Part shown: positions 54,048 to 63,270 of the stretch, in pieces | Numbering within the stretch: the stretch's first letter is position 1 | Layout of the letters: each line of letters starts with the position of its first letter | Assembly: GCF_013391475.1 (NCBI RefSeq) | Contig: NZ_JACBAZ010000013.1 | Coordinates: forward strand, 1 to 63,270 | Length of the DNA: 63,270 bases | Source: Oceaniferula marina | GTDB taxonomy: Bacteria; Verrucomicrobiota; Verrucomicrobiia; Verrucomicrobiales; Akkermansiaceae | Direction: 5' to 3' | Made by a program: the position numbers and the translations under genes | Notes under the pieces: generated by a model | What the model was told of the DNA's origin: nothing | Seen by the model: only the letters and a program-made list of their open reading frames with translations | Database searches by the model: none

Positions 54048-54086
54048 GCACCCCGCTTGTTGATTCAGGCGGGGTGCTTGTTTTTA
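54048..54086 (+). terminator. Terminator after the TM2 gene
   Basis: GCACCCCGC (54048-54056) pairs with GCGGGGTGC (54069-54077), followed by TTGTTTTT. Confidence 0.9.
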
Positions 54087-54142
54087 ATGATTGAAAGGGG
54101 GGCGATGAGGAGCCCAATACGTGAAACTGTAATCGTCACCCC

Positions 54143-54167
54143 CTGAAAACCGTCTGACGGCTTTCAG
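54143..54167 (-). terminator. Hairpin just after the dapL stop
   Basis: CTGAAAACCGT (54143-54153) pairs with ACGGCTTTCAG (54157-54167) with one mismatch. The minus strand lacks a T run after it, so termination is likely weak or the structure protects the 3' end. Confidence 0.45.
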
Positions 54168-54169
54168 AT

Positions 54170-55396
54170 TTAGGCCAGTGCGGTGAGGCGGCGGCACACT
54201 TCCTCGACATTTTCGCGGGTGTTGAAGGATGAGATGCGGAAGTAGCCTTCACCGGCTGCTCCGAAGCCAGACCCCGGGGTGATCACGACCTGGGCTTCTT
54301 CGAGCATTTTGTCGAACATTCCCCAGGAGTCGACGCCTTCCGGGCACTGAACCCAGACGTAAGGCGCGTTTTCGCCGCCGAAGGTTTTGAGTCCGATTTC
54401 CTGACAGGTTTTCAGCAGCAAGGCCGCGTTGCCCATGTAGTGTTCGATCAGGGCGGAAACCTGGGCCTTGCCTTCCGGTGAGAAGACGGCGGCGGCTCCG
54501 CGTTGGACGGGATAGGAAGCACCGTTGAACTTGGTCGACTGGCGTCGGTTCCAGAGTGCGTGTAAGCTGACCTCTTCGCCGGTCGAGCTGGTTACGGTGA
54601 GGGATTTCGGGATGACGGTGTAGCCGCAGCGCACGCCGGTGAATCCTCCGTTTTTGGAAAAGGAGCGGAATTCGATGGCACAGTCGTGAGCGCCTTCGAT
54701 CTCAAAGATCGAGTGAGGGATGGCCGGATCCTGGATGAAGGCTTCGTAGGCTGCATCGAAGAGAATGATCGAGCCGTTTTCCTTGGCGTAATCGACCCAG
54801 GCTTGAAGTTGCTCTTTGGTGGCAGTGGTTCCGGTCGGGTTATTTGGGTAGCAGAGGTAGATGAGGTCGACTTTTTCTTCTGGAATGGCCGGGGTGAACT
54901 GGTTGTCGGCGGTGCAGGGGAGGTAGACAAGCCCGTCGTAGGCTCCATTTTCATCGGCTTCACCGGTGTTGCCGGCCATGACGTTGGTGTCGACGTAAAC
55001 CGGGTAGACGGGGTCGGTGATGGCGATTTTGTTGCCTGGGCCGAAGATGTCGAGGATGTTGCCTGTGTCGCACTTGGATCCGTCCGAGACAAACACCTCA
55101 TCGGCGGAAATATTGAGCCCTGCGAACTGGTTTTCGATGATGGCATCGCGCAGGAAGCCATAGCCTTGTTCCGGGCCGTAGCCGTGGAAGGTTTCAGCGA
55201 CCCCTTGTTCGTCGACGGCCGTTTTCATGGCGTCACGCACGGCCTGGGGCAGGGGTTCGGTAACGTCACCGATGCCACAGCGGATGAGGTCGCCGGTTTT
55301 GTCCGGGTTGGCTTCAGTCCAGTTGTTGACGCGGCGGGCGATTTCCGGGAAGAGATACCCGGCTTTCAGCTTGAGGAAGTTTTCGTTGATGGTCAT
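54170..55396 (-). CDS. dapL: LL-diaminopimelate aminotransferase
   Basis: A PLP enzyme that converts tetrahydrodipicolinate directly to LL-diaminopimelate for lysine and peptidoglycan. About 408 residues from the [23 protein letters not shown]; an upstream start at 55522 adds a non-conserved leader. Motifs: [52 protein letters not shown], the PLP lysine in [19 protein letters not shown], and [13 protein letters not shown] near the C-terminus. The DapL route is known from Chlamydiae, Verrucomicrobia and plants, which fits the organism. Confidence 0.96.
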   Translation of the reverse strand: MTINENFLKLKAGYLFPEIARRVNNWTEANPDKTGDLIRCGIGDVTEPLPQAVRDAMKTAVDEQGVAETFHGYGPEQGYGFLRDAIIENQFAGLNISADEVFVSDGSKCDTGNILDIFGPGNKIAITDPVYPVYVDTNVMAGNTGEADENGAYDGLVYLPCTADNQFTPAIPEEKVDLIYLCYPNNPTGTTATKEQLQAWVDYAKENGSIILFDAAYEAFIQDPAIPHSIFEIEGAHDCAIEFRSFSKNGGFTGVRCGYTVIPKSLTVTSSTGEEVSLHALWNRRQSTKFNGASYPVQRGAAAVFSPEGKAQVSALIEHYMGNAALLLKTCQEIGLKTFGGENAPYVWVQCPEGVDSWGMFDKMLEEAQVVITPGSGFGAAGEGYFRISSFNTRENVEEVCRRLTALA

Positions 55397-55469
55397 GGGA
55401 TTAAAATGGGTGATGGGTGATGGAAATTTGTGATTTGTGATTTGTGATTGGTAATAAATGGAGCGTGCC

Positions 55470-56330
55470 TTAGCGCTTGGTTTTACGGCGGGCAAGGATG
55501 ATGATTGTAGTGGTAATGGCAAGAAAAACTACGGCGATGATGGCAAAGCCTTTCAGTAGTCGGTCGATGATGAGTTCGGTGCTTTCTTCCGGTTGGCTTG
55601 CGGGTGCCTGATAACCGGGGTCGGTTTTGAGCAAGACACATGCCTCATTGATCTCAACGCCCGAGAGACCTTGAAAAACCGGTCCGATTTCGGGGTCGTC
55701 GTAGACCGGTTTGAGTAGGGTCTCGGAGATGAATTGTTTGAATTGTTCGTGAACCTCACCGGCGTTATCGGATTGGATTGCGGTGATTTTGGGGAATGGG
55801 GCACCGTCGACGAGTTCGGGCTGAATAGTCAGGGTGGCATTGATGTAGCGATTTTCATCACTGCGCATGCGCGATTTGGTTGGAAATGAAATATCGGCGA
55901 TGATGCCCGACTCGGTGATTTCGCGGATGTAGAGTTTTCCTTGGTGTGGTTTCAGGATTTCAAAGGTGGCGATGGCGAGGTTCATCTCTTCGGCGGTGAG
56001 GCGCATCTCGGCTTGGTGTCGGGCTTCGACGTTGTGGCGGAATCCGACCAGCTTGCTTTTGAGTTCGACCTGTTCGCTTTCCCTGCCTGAGGTGTCAACC
56101 ATCTCGATGGATTTTGGTTTTTCATCCGTGAAGGACTCCACCATGTCCCGGGTCTGGAAGTAGGACCAGATCAGGAAGGTCACCATGCCTAGGGCGATGG
56201 TCCCGGCGATGATAAAGATCGAGCAGCCGGCAAAGGGGGAAAATTTTCCCTTGGTCGGATCGTTTTCTGGCTGCTGATCCTGATCGTCAAGTGCTTGAGG
56301 CTCAGTGCCGGTCGGCTGGGAATTGGACAT
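55470..56330 (-). CDS. Hypothetical membrane protein
   Basis: 286 residues with two hydrophobic segments, one at about residues 35-53 ([20 protein letters not shown]) and one near the C-terminus ([20 protein letters not shown]), so a large central domain lies outside the membrane. The central part is acidic, with [20 protein letters not shown]. No family recognised. It is divergent from mnmA by 110 bp. Confidence 0.75.
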   Translation of the reverse strand: MSNSQPTGTEPQALDDQDQQPENDPTKGKFSPFAGCSIFIIAGTIALGMVTFLIWSYFQTRDMVESFTDEKPKSIEMVDTSGRESEQVELKSKLVGFRHNVEARHQAEMRLTAEEMNLAIATFEILKPHQGKLYIREITESGIIADISFPTKSRMRSDENRYINATLTIQPELVDGAPFPKITAIQSDNAGEVHEQFKQFISETLLKPVYDDPEIGPVFQGLSGVEINEACVLLKTDPGYQAPASQPEESTELIIDRLLKGFAIIAVVFLAITTTIIILARRKTKR

Positions 56331-56440
56331 GCAGGGGAGTTATGCTTTTTTTTGAGAAATTCACAGGATTTTTCAGGAATTATTGGGTCAGCGTGAAAAT
56401 TCGGGGTTGGCATTTGAGTGTTCGGGCTTATGAGTTCGGC

Positions 56441-57520
56441 ATGTCGAAGATTCTTGTTGGCCTTTCCGGGGGGGTGGATTCCGCTGTTGCAGCTGCGTTG
56501 TTGCTTGAGCAAGGGCATGAGGTAGCCGGGGGATACATGAAAAACTGGATCAACGAAGATGAGATTGCCGGTGAGTGCCCATGGGAGCAGGATGTGGAGG
56601 ATGCTCATGCCGTGGCCAAGAAGCTGGGTATCGAATTCCGGGTGGTGGATTTAATTGACCAGTATCGTGGGCGTATCGTCGATTATATGCTTGAGGGATA
56701 CCGCAGTGGGATTACGCCGAATCCGGACGTGTATTGTAACCGCGAGATGAAATTTGGTGTGTTTCTCGATTATGCCTTGTCGCAGGGCTTTGAGGCGGTG
56801 GGCACGGGGCATTATGCCCGGAGGCGGGAGCGGGCTGACGGCACGGCGGATATTTTGCGTGGTGCGGACCCGAATAAGGACCAGAGTTATTTTTTGTCGT
56901 TGATGGAGCAACGTCAGGCCTGGCACGCCCGATTCCCGTGTGGGGAAATGCTCAAGCCAGAAGTGCGCGATGTCGCCCGGCGCTTCGATTTGCCGGTGGC
57001 AGGGAAAAAAGACAGCCAGGGGATTTGTTTTATCGGCAATGTCAAGATGAGCGATTTTCTTCGCCATTATGTGCCGGATAGCCCGGGTGAGATTGTCGAT
57101 CTCGATGGCAAGGTGCTGGGACGGCACAAGGGGCTGCACCTCTACACCCTGGGCCAGCGGAAAGGTCACGGCGTGGCCTCTCCGCGTGAGGGAATGGCCT
57201 ATGTGGTGGTCGGTAAGGACGCCGAAAACAATCAGCTCATTGTCGGCTGGGATCAGCAGGACACACCGGGGCTCTATACCAAGAGCTGCGTTGTTGGCAC
57301 TGTGTCATGGGTCAACAAAGCGGTGACATCGCCGCGTAAGATCGAGGCCCAGCCGCGTTACCGGGCGAAGAGTGAGCCGGTGATGGTGACTCCCCGGGAT
57401 GACGGTAAGCTGGATGTCGAGTTTGTGCGGCCCCAACGGGCGGTGACCGCCGGGCAAATCTGTGCTTTTTACGAGGGCGGCACCTTGCTGGGTGGCGGGG
57501 TGTTTGAACGCTTATCCTAG
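56441..57520 (+). CDS. mnmA: tRNA-uridine 2-sulfurtransferase
   Basis: Thiolates U34 of tRNA-Lys, -Glu and -Gln. 359 residues from ATG 56441 (MSKILVGLSGGVDSAVAAAL), where the PP-loop motif SGGVDS begins the enzyme; the frame from 56291 adds a false leader. Catalytic Cys99 (PDVYCNREMKF) and Cys196 (SQGICFIGN) correspond to E. coli Cys102 and Cys199. DPNKDQSYFLS is the tRNA-binding signature. gluQ follows after 18 bp, and both modify tRNA. Confidence 0.97.
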   Translation: MSKILVGLSGGVDSAVAAALLLEQGHEVAGGYMKNWINEDEIAGECPWEQDVEDAHAVAKKLGIEFRVVDLIDQYRGRIVDYMLEGYRSGITPNPDVYCNREMKFGVFLDYALSQGFEAVGTGHYARRRERADGTADILRGADPNKDQSYFLSLMEQRQAWHARFPCGEMLKPEVRDVARRFDLPVAGKKDSQGICFIGNVKMSDFLRHYVPDSPGEIVDLDGKVLGRHKGLHLYTLGQRKGHGVASPREGMAYVVVGKDAENNQLIVGWDQQDTPGLYTKSCVVGTVSWVNKAVTSPRKIEAQPRYRAKSEPVMVTPRDDGKLDVEFVRPQRAVTAGQICAFYEGGTLLGGGVFERLS

Positions 57521-57538
57521 GGCTCTGAGATTGGCAGA

Positions 57539-58390
57539 ATGAAAACGCGCTTTGCTCCATCCCCCACCGGTCTTTTGCACCTCGGGCATGTCTATGCCGC
57601 CAAGTTTGCATTCGACTTGGCTCGCGAGCACGGCGGTTCGTTTTTGCTGCGTTTTGAAGACATTGACACCACCCGGGTGCGTGAGAAATACTACGCGATG
57701 ATCGAAGAAGATCTGGTGTGGTTAGGATTTTCCTGGCAAGGATCTGCGCTTCGGCAGGTGGATCGCTTGGATGCTTATACCGATGCCTTGCAGCGATTGA
57801 AATCGCTCGGTGTGGTGTATCCTTGCTTTTGTACCCGACGCGAGATTCAGGAGGAAATGGCCGCGATGGCTCATGCTCCCCATGGCCCTGAGGGGCCACT
57901 TTACCCTGGGATCTGTAAGTCACTTTCCTCGTCGGAGCGTGAGCAACGACTGGCCAGAGGTGATTCGCATTGTTGGAGGCTGGATGCCGCAAAAGTGAGT
58001 GATGATCTAGGCCCTTTGTTTTTTGAAGATGTCTTACACGGAAGCATCGAGATGGATTTGTCGCTTCTCGGAGATGTGGTTTTGGCACGTAAGGACATCG
58101 CGACGTCCTATCATCTGGCGGTGGTGGTGGATGACGCTGCCCAGGAAGTGACGGATGTCACCCGGGGGGAAGACTTGCTGGCCTCGACCCATGTGCACCG
58201 GGCGTTGCAGTCGTTATTGGACTTGCCGGTTCCCCGGTATCATCATCACCGGCTTATTTGTGATGAAGAAGGCAAACGTCTCGCGAAGAGGGATGAGGCT
58301 TTGAGCGTCCGCCATCTGCGGGAGCAGGGGAAAACACCGGAAGAGGTGCTGCAGGAGATAGCTTTACATCTCCTTTACACACAGGATTGA
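57539..58390 (+). CDS. gluQ: Glutamyl-Q tRNA(Asp) synthetase
   Basis: A truncated GluRS paralogue that attaches glutamate to queuosine 34 of tRNA-Asp. 283 residues: APSPTGLLHLGH (HIGH-class motif), FEDIDTTRV, a zinc-knuckle-like CFCTRREIQEEMAAM with a later Cys in LYPGICK, and KRLAKRDEALSVRHLREQG (KMSKS-like). It lacks the anticodon-binding domain, as in all GluQ proteins. Confidence 0.95.
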   Translation: MKTRFAPSPTGLLHLGHVYAAKFAFDLAREHGGSFLLRFEDIDTTRVREKYYAMIEEDLVWLGFSWQGSALRQVDRLDAYTDALQRLKSLGVVYPCFCTRREIQEEMAAMAHAPHGPEGPLYPGICKSLSSSEREQRLARGDSHCWRLDAAKVSDDLGPLFFEDVLHGSIEMDLSLLGDVVLARKDIATSYHLAVVVDDAAQEVTDVTRGEDLLASTHVHRALQSLLDLPVPRYHHHRLICDEEGKRLAKRDEALSVRHLREQGKTPEEVLQEIALHLLYTQD

Positions 58391-58431
58391 GAAAGCGGAC
58401 TACCTTCGGATCATCAAAGTAAGATGATCCG

Positions 58432-60711
58432 ATGAAACGTAGAGAAATTGTCAGAATATTTGGAGGCACGGTGATTGCCGGAGCTGTTGGTTCGAAACTG
58501 ATGGCCCATCCGGTCCGTCACCGTCACTGGCATCCACCAGTGTTGCCTCATGTCCGCCCTACACCGCACCCGTTGCCGCGTCACAGCCAACCGGTCGTTG
58601 TCCGCTCGGTTGATGTCAAGGCGACGATCGTGGGCCGTTTGGCAACCACGGTGATGACCATGGACTTACACAACCCAGGTCACCGTCAACAGGAGGCGGT
58701 GGTCATGATTCCAGTTGGCGTATCGGCCACCATCCGGGAGTTTGGCATGGAGGGTGCCCATGGCAAGTTTCCTGCCAAATTGATTCCACGAGAGGAGGCT
58801 CGCAGAATTTACGATGAAATTGTGCGCCGTTCACTCGACCCCGCGTTGTTGGAATTTGCCGGGAATGGTATGGTGAAGTCTTCGGTTTTTCCGGTTCCGG
58901 CAGGGGGCAGCAGCTGCATCCGTTTGGTGTATGAGGAAATGTTGGAGGTGGATGGTGAGCGGGTGGATTACACCTTGCTGCGGACGGAATCACCTCAGTA
59001 TGCAGTCCCGTGGTCGGTTCAAATCGACTGGACCTTACCCGGCGGATTGGCCGGGGTGTATTCTCCGAGTCATGATTTGTTGGAACAACGAAAAGGCCCC
59101 AAGAGGATGGTTCTAACGAACCGGGGGAAGATGCAGCCTGGGAACTTGATGTTGTCGGCTACCCGACGGAAGAAGGATCATGTCACGGCCTCATTGATGG
59201 CTTATCCGTCGAACAAGGTGGGGCCGGGGGGCAAGGAGGATGGTGGGTATTTTCTCCTCTTGCTATCACCTCCTGAGCTGAAGGAAGAGACTGCAGTGAA
59301 GCGTGAGCTCACGCTGGTGATTGACAAATCCGGGAGTATGGCGGGAGGTAAGATGGATCAGGCATTAAAGGCCGCGAGTCAGGTGATCGAGGGGCTGGAT
59401 GACGGGGAGTTTTTTAACATTCTGGTTTATAATGAAGCGGTGGAATCCTTTGCTGATCTTCCGGTGAAAAAAACAGCGCAAAGCCTGCTGGATGCCCGTG
59501 ATTATCTGAGTGGCGTTCGGGTGAGTGGAGGGACCAATATTCATGATGCCTTGATGCGGGCGGTGCAACAGGATGTAAGCCCTGGCTCCTTGCCCATTGT
59601 CTTGTTTCTTACCGACGGGGTGCCCACGATAGGCCAGACCCATGAGAAAAAAATCAGAGACGGGGTGGCTGCCGCTAACCGGCATGGACGACGTATTTTT
59701 ACCTTTGGCGTCGGGGTGGATGTGAATACTCCCTTGCTTTCGCGCCTTGCGGATGACAGTCGGGCAAGGGCATCCTATGTGTTGCCGAAAGAGGATGTGG
59801 AAGTCAAAGTCGCTAGAGTGTTTCGCAGGCTTTCCGGTCCGGCGCTCAGCGACCCGGTGCTTACGGTTCCCCATGAGAGAAAGAAGAAAGAGAAGAAGGT
59901 TGCCATGGTGAGTGATGTGCTTCCATCGCGACTCCCGGATATGTTTGATGGGGAGCAATTGGTTGTGTTAGGGCGTTACCGTGGAAAGAAAAACCTGCGC
60001 TTTCGGTTGACGGGTAAGGATAGCGGCGGTGAGAAAAAGTATCACTTTAACCTCTCGCTCAACAAAGCGAATCGGGGGAATGCCCATGTCCCGCGGTTGT
60101 GGGCAACGCGCAAGATAGCGCTGTTGACTGAGGCCCTGCGCGATCTTGGAGCTGGTAACGGATCCCCCGTGGATATGAACGATCCCAAGGTGCGCGAGTT
60201 GGTGGATGAAATTGTGCGGCTTTCCACTGAGCATGGAGTGTTAACGGAATACACGGCCTTCCTTGCGCGTGAAGGTATGGTGTTCACCAATCATATGCAC
60301 CGCGAGGCGGTGGGCCGTGCATCGGCAGAACTTCAAAATAAGGCCGTGCAAAAAAGGTCCGGTGCGGCCTCGGTCAATCAGGACTGGAATATAGCACGTA
60401 GCAAATCCGCAACGCATTTGAACCGTGACAACCGATACCTGAACGACCAATTGGTTGATGATCGGGTGGATCAGGTGCGCCAGGTTGCTGACAAGGCATT
60501 TTACCGAAAGGGGAATGAATGGGTGGATGCCGACTTGGCAGGGAAGGAAATTGCCGCGGCTGATGCCAAGTTGGTGAATGTCTCCAGTCCGGAGTTTGCC
60601 GATGTGGTGAGCCGATTGGTTCAAGATCAACGTCAATCCTGCTTGGCACTTGGCGAAAATATCCGTGTCGTGATCGACCAGCAAACCTATCTGATTCAAT
60701 CAGGTAAATAG
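58432..60711 (+). CDS. VIT and von Willebrand factor A domain protein
   Basis: 759 residues with a Tat-like or lipoprotein-like leader (KRREIVRIFGGTVIAGAVG) followed by a His/Pro-rich stretch. A VIT domain lies at about residues 60-180 (PREEARRIYDEIVRRSLDPA, SSVFPVPAGGSSCIRLVYEE) and a vWA domain at about 290-460 with MIDAS sequence DKSGSM and later TDGVPTIG. Such proteins resemble inter-alpha-trypsin inhibitor heavy chains and are common in marine Bacteroidetes and Verrucomicrobiota; function is unclear. It is 80 bp from a second vWA gene on the same strand. Confidence 0.9.
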   Translation: MKRREIVRIFGGTVIAGAVGSKLMAHPVRHRHWHPPVLPHVRPTPHPLPRHSQPVVVRSVDVKATIVGRLATTVMTMDLHNPGHRQQEAVVMIPVGVSATIREFGMEGAHGKFPAKLIPREEARRIYDEIVRRSLDPALLEFAGNGMVKSSVFPVPAGGSSCIRLVYEEMLEVDGERVDYTLLRTESPQYAVPWSVQIDWTLPGGLAGVYSPSHDLLEQRKGPKRMVLTNRGKMQPGNLMLSATRRKKDHVTASLMAYPSNKVGPGGKEDGGYFLLLLSPPELKEETAVKRELTLVIDKSGSMAGGKMDQALKAASQVIEGLDDGEFFNILVYNEAVESFADLPVKKTAQSLLDARDYLSGVRVSGGTNIHDALMRAVQQDVSPGSLPIVLFLTDGVPTIGQTHEKKIRDGVAAANRHGRRIFTFGVGVDVNTPLLSRLADDSRARASYVLPKEDVEVKVARVFRRLSGPALSDPVLTVPHERKKKEKKVAMVSDVLPSRLPDMFDGEQLVVLGRYRGKKNLRFRLTGKDSGGEKKYHFNLSLNKANRGNAHVPRLWATRKIALLTEALRDLGAGNGSPVDMNDPKVRELVDEIVRLSTEHGVLTEYTAFLAREGMVFTNHMHREAVGRASAELQNKAVQKRSGAASVNQDWNIARSKSATHLNRDNRYLNDQLVDDRVDQVRQVADKAFYRKGNEWVDADLAGKEIAAADAKLVNVSSPEFADVVSRLVQDQRQSCLALGENIRVVIDQQTYLIQSGK

Positions 60712-60791
60712 TTCTAACAATTATGGTGTTTGGTGAACTTGCAAGCTCCATGAATCGAAGACCCTCAAGTTCTAACATTAATAATATCAAA

Positions 60792-61976
60792 ATGATGAAA
60801 ACGAATACCATGATGACCCTCGGAGTAGCTGTGTGCGCCTCCCTGTTGACTGCCGTGCCAGGTTTAGCCAAAGAAAAAGCTGGCAAGGAAGCTCCTCCTG
60901 CTGCAGTGGAGAAAAAGGAGGCTGCCCAAGCGAAAGTCCAGATTGCCATTCTGCTCGATACCAGCGGTAGTATGAGCGGACTGATCGAACAGACAAAAAC
61001 CCAGCTGTGGAAAATGGTGAACACCTTTATTGGTGCGAAGCAAAACGGCCAGGTCCCTTATGTGGAAGTGGCACTTTACGAGTATGGCAAGGATAGTTTG
61101 AATGCGGAGACGCATTGGATCCGGCAAATTCAGCCTCTGACCCGTGATTTGGATGAAATCAGCAAGCAGTTGTTTGCTCTGAAAACCAATGGAGGCTCCG
61201 AATACTGTGGTGCGGTGATTCGTAGGGCGACCGAGGACCTGAAATGGGATCCTTCGAGTCAGGTTTACAAGGCGGTGTTTATTGCAGGGAATGAGCCGTT
61301 CACCCAAGGTCCGGTGAAGGTGGAGGATGCGGTCAAGGATGCGATTGCCCGTGGTGTGATTGTGAATACGATTCACTGCGGTGATGAACAGACCGGTATT
61401 AACACGGGTTGGAAACAAGGAGCGATGCTGGCCGACGGTAAATTTCTAACGATCGATCACAACCGGGCGGTGGTTCATATTGAAGCTCCCCAGGATGCGG
61501 AGATTGTGAAATTGAACGCGTCGCTGAATAAAACCTACATTGCCTATGGTCGGCGCGGTGCGGAGAAGAAGCATGAGCAAGCCGTGCAGGATAACAATGC
61601 TGTGGCCAAAGCTTCCAGCGGTGCCGTGGTCCAGCGTGCGGTGTCGAAGGGCAGCAGCAACTACTGGAATGCCAACTGGGACTTGGTGGATGCCAGCAAG
61701 CAGAAGGACTTCGATATCAGCAAGCTGGAGAAAAAGGATCTGCCGAAGGAGATGCAGTCGATGAGCGTGGAGGAGCGCAAGCAGCACGTGGCCAAGATGG
61801 CGAAAGAGCGGGCTGAAATCCAGAAGCAGATTCAGGAATTGAATCAGAAGCGTGAAGTTTACGTTGCTGCCAAGCGCAAGGAAATGGCCGAAGAGACAGG
61901 TGAGCAGACCCTGGATGAGGCCGTGGTTGGCACGGTTCGTGACCAGGCAAAGAAAAAAGGATACTCGTTCAAGTAG
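60792..61976 (+). CDS. Exported vWA-domain protein
   Basis: 394 residues from ATG 60792 (MMKTNTMMTLGVAVCASLLT, signal peptide); an earlier in-frame ATG at 60723 is unlikely. The vWA domain has MIDAS DTSGSMSGL, then VYKAVFIAGNEPF and VIVNTIHCGDEQTGI. The C-terminal 100 residues form a lysine/glutamate-rich coiled coil (EERKQHVAKMAKERAEIQKQ). No other domain. Its pairing with the VIT-vWA gene suggests a complex at the cell envelope, though the sequence does not show a partner. Confidence 0.88.
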   Translation: MMKTNTMMTLGVAVCASLLTAVPGLAKEKAGKEAPPAAVEKKEAAQAKVQIAILLDTSGSMSGLIEQTKTQLWKMVNTFIGAKQNGQVPYVEVALYEYGKDSLNAETHWIRQIQPLTRDLDEISKQLFALKTNGGSEYCGAVIRRATEDLKWDPSSQVYKAVFIAGNEPFTQGPVKVEDAVKDAIARGVIVNTIHCGDEQTGINTGWKQGAMLADGKFLTIDHNRAVVHIEAPQDAEIVKLNASLNKTYIAYGRRGAEKKHEQAVQDNNAVAKASSGAVVQRAVSKGSSNYWNANWDLVDASKQKDFDISKLEKKDLPKEMQSMSVEERKQHVAKMAKERAEIQKQIQELNQKREVYVAAKRKEMAEETGEQTLDEAVVGTVRDQAKKKGYSFK

Positions 61977-62012
61977 TGGATACTTGATGCCATATTTGAT
62001 GCTTCCATTCTG

Positions 62013-62050
62013 GCGGTGTGCGAATTCCCCCCTTCGCACACCGCTTTTTT
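62013..62050 (+). terminator. Terminator after the vWA gene
   Basis: A perfect 12-bp stem (62013-62024 with 62033-62044) closes an 8-nt loop and is followed by six T. Confidence 0.92.
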
Positions 62051-62240
62051 ATGACGGACCGGTTTCTCAAAAGGTGGGTGACACATGCTTATCTTTGTTT
62101 GCTGGGTTATGAATCTGGATAACATGCCTGTAAAAAGCCTTGAGTTCGTTCCGTATGATGGCGGTAATGACGTCAGGCTTGCGGGTTACATCAAAGGTTC
62201 CGCCGCCCGTCCTCATATCAATTAAAACACGAAACATACG

Positions 62241-63107
62241 ATGAACTATCAATGTACGACGATCTGGATTCTCTTGTCTGCCGTGACAGGTATTTGCTGT
62301 GCCGAACCGGCAACTCCTCTGCTCAAGCCGGAGATTAAGAAGTGGACCAAACCCAATGCGAAGGGGAAGGACGTCGAGTTCATGACCATTGATGGCGTGA
62401 TGGTACACGAAACAGATGAAACCAAACAGCCCCAGCCGAAGGTGGTGACCCCTGGGAAGCCAAGCCGTGATGGAAAAGTTGGCACGGCCCCGTCCGATGC
62501 TATTGTTCTGTTTGACGGCACCGAGGAGTCCCTCCAGAACTGGACCGACACCAAAGGAGGATCGAGCAAATGGAAGCTTGTGGATGGAGCACTCGAGTCG
62601 GTGAAAAAAGCCGGGTATATCCAGACGAAGCAGAAATTCGGGTCCTGTCAGCTTCACGTTGAGTGGGCATCGCCATCGAATGTGAAAGGGAGTGGTCAGG
62701 GGCGCGGCAACAGTGGTGTGTTCCTCATGGGGACCTATGAGGTGCAGGTGCTCGATAACTATAACAATAAAACTTATCCGGACGGACAAGCTGGGGCTTT
62801 GTATGGGCGAAAAAAACCATTGGTGAATGCCTGCCTTGCCCCCGGAGAGTGGCAAAGCTACGATATCATTTTTCATCGACCCTTGTTTGACAAAGATGGC
62901 AAAGTAACGCGCAAGGCGACATTTACCGTGTTGCATAATGGGGTGCTGATTCAGGATCATGTTTTTCTGAGTGGAGCCACTTCCTGGCGCGGACCTCACT
63001 CGGTATCCGACTATGCGGCTCACGTGGATGCCTTGCCGATCAAGTTGCAGGACCATGGTAATCCGGTCCGATTTCGCAATATCTGGGTTCGCCCACTTGA
63101 AGATTAG
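62241..63107 (+). CDS. DUF1080 family exported protein
   Basis: 288 residues with a signal peptide (IWILLSAVTGICCAEPATPL) and a DUF1080 (3-keto-disaccharide hydrolase-like) beta-jelly-roll domain: IVLFDGTEESLQNW, KWKLVDGALES, NSGVFLMGTYEVQVLDNY and FRNIWVRPLED. Members of this family hydrolyse 3-keto-glycosides or bind carbohydrates. The N-terminal 75 residues (KPEIKKWTKPNAKGKDVEFM) are an extra linker. Terminates 25 bp before repeat copy E. Confidence 0.9.
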   Translation: MNYQCTTIWILLSAVTGICCAEPATPLLKPEIKKWTKPNAKGKDVEFMTIDGVMVHETDETKQPQPKVVTPGKPSRDGKVGTAPSDAIVLFDGTEESLQNWTDTKGGSSKWKLVDGALESVKKAGYIQTKQKFGSCQLHVEWASPSNVKGSGQGRGNSGVFLMGTYEVQVLDNYNNKTYPDGQAGALYGRKKPLVNACLAPGEWQSYDIIFHRPLFDKDGKVTRKATFTVLHNGVLIQDHVFLSGATSWRGPHSVSDYAAHVDALPIKLQDHGNPVRFRNIWVRPLED

Positions 63108-63131
63108 CCGAGTAGCATCGGTGTGGTATCA

Positions 63132-63270
63132 TACCATTTGAGTGGTTCGTTTGTCGGAATGGCGGTGTTCGTTTGGCCTTGAGTTCAAGGCGTGACAAAG
63201 GAATGTAGCGAGCTACATGACTGAGGAAAAACGCCGAAATCAAGCCAAAGAAATACCGCTTTTCATTCCC
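63132..63270 (+). repeat. Fold-back repeat, copy E (cut by window end)
   Basis: It begins at TACCA (63132). Its core GGCGTGACAAAGGAATG, then TAGC-GA-GCTA and CATGACTGAGGAAAAACGCC matches the inverse complement of the core of copy A (GGCGCGACGATGGAATG ... CATGACTGAGGAGAAACGC). The central stem is ATGTAGC / GCTACAT (63203-63218), not ATGGTGC / GCACCAT, with both strands changed. Outer arms GGAATGGCGGTGTTCGTTTGG and the inverse of the last 30 bp also pair. Confidence 0.75.

Noticed and set aside
54686-55420. 244-codon open frame on the plus strand
   Set aside because: Antisense to dapL with low-complexity valine/glycine-rich translation.
62067-63056. 329-codon open frame on the minus strand
   Set aside because: It lies antisense to the DUF1080 gene, has no family resemblance, and the sense frame has a signal peptide and conserved motifs.

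Overview
The window looks like chromosome of a free-living, polysaccharide-degrading Verrucomicrobiota bacterium, most likely near Akkermansiaceae or Rubritaleaceae. Supporting signs are two PEP-CTERM proteins ending in a PEPSSAALLGLGG-type sorting signal, a CxPSR sulfatase beside glycosidases, LL-diaminopimelate aminotransferase (DapL), GluQ, DUF1080 and VIT/vWA proteins, and a class Ic-like ribonucleotide reductase of the type found in Chlamydiae. The taxonomic call is inference; no rRNA gene is present.

Region 1 (about 1-8370) is one end of an integrative element. It holds a translationally coupled pair of winged-helix proteins, an intergenic block of GAGTCATG repeats, a scrapyard of gene fragments (IS1380 transposase, an ATPase tail, an XRE regulator tail), a HEAT-like protein, and a tyrosine integrase next to a 28-bp tRNA-Cys 3' end that is the likely attachment site.

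Region 2 (8674-28421) is a carbohydrate-utilisation locus. A XylR-type regulator faces a sulfatase, two GH95-like proteins separated by a PEP-CTERM protein, a sodium:solute symporter, a GH38-like enzyme, a phosphomannose isomerase, a ROK kinase and a GH92 mannosidase. Region 2 probably desulfates and trims mannose-containing (perhaps fucose- or galactose-containing) glycans, imports the sugar and feeds it to glycolysis. A repeated operator-like sequence lies before the regulator, between the sulfatase and the first GH95-like gene, and before the PEP-CTERM gene.

Region 3 (28422-39103) contains a six-gene minus-strand pentose operon: ribulokinase AraB, epimerase AraD, a hydrolase and three TIM-barrel sugar isomerases/epimerases, but no araA. 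A PAS-AraC regulator sits upstream. Debris surrounds it: a partial copy of the ROK gene, a partial copy of the PAS-AraC gene, a frameshifted GntR-LacI-type regulator, and copies of a 201-bp fold-back repeat. One repeat copy can be compared with its own unoccupied target site inside this window.

Region 4 (39846-63270) is core-like. It has a ribonucleotide reductase operon with two beta subunits, one of which has lost three metal ligands. It also has a surface/export cluster (lipoprotein, lamin-tail/CotH protein, cyclase-like protein, HlyD adaptor, spermidine-synthase-like protein), then a TM2 protein, dapL, mnmA-gluQ, two vWA proteins and a DUF1080 protein. The window ends inside another copy of the fold-back repeat.

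The two observations most worth following are the metal-ligand-deficient NrdB paired with a complete class Ic-like NrdB, which resembles the yeast Rnr4/Rnr2 pair, and the 201-bp hairpin repeat family whose arms differ between copies but still pair with themselves.
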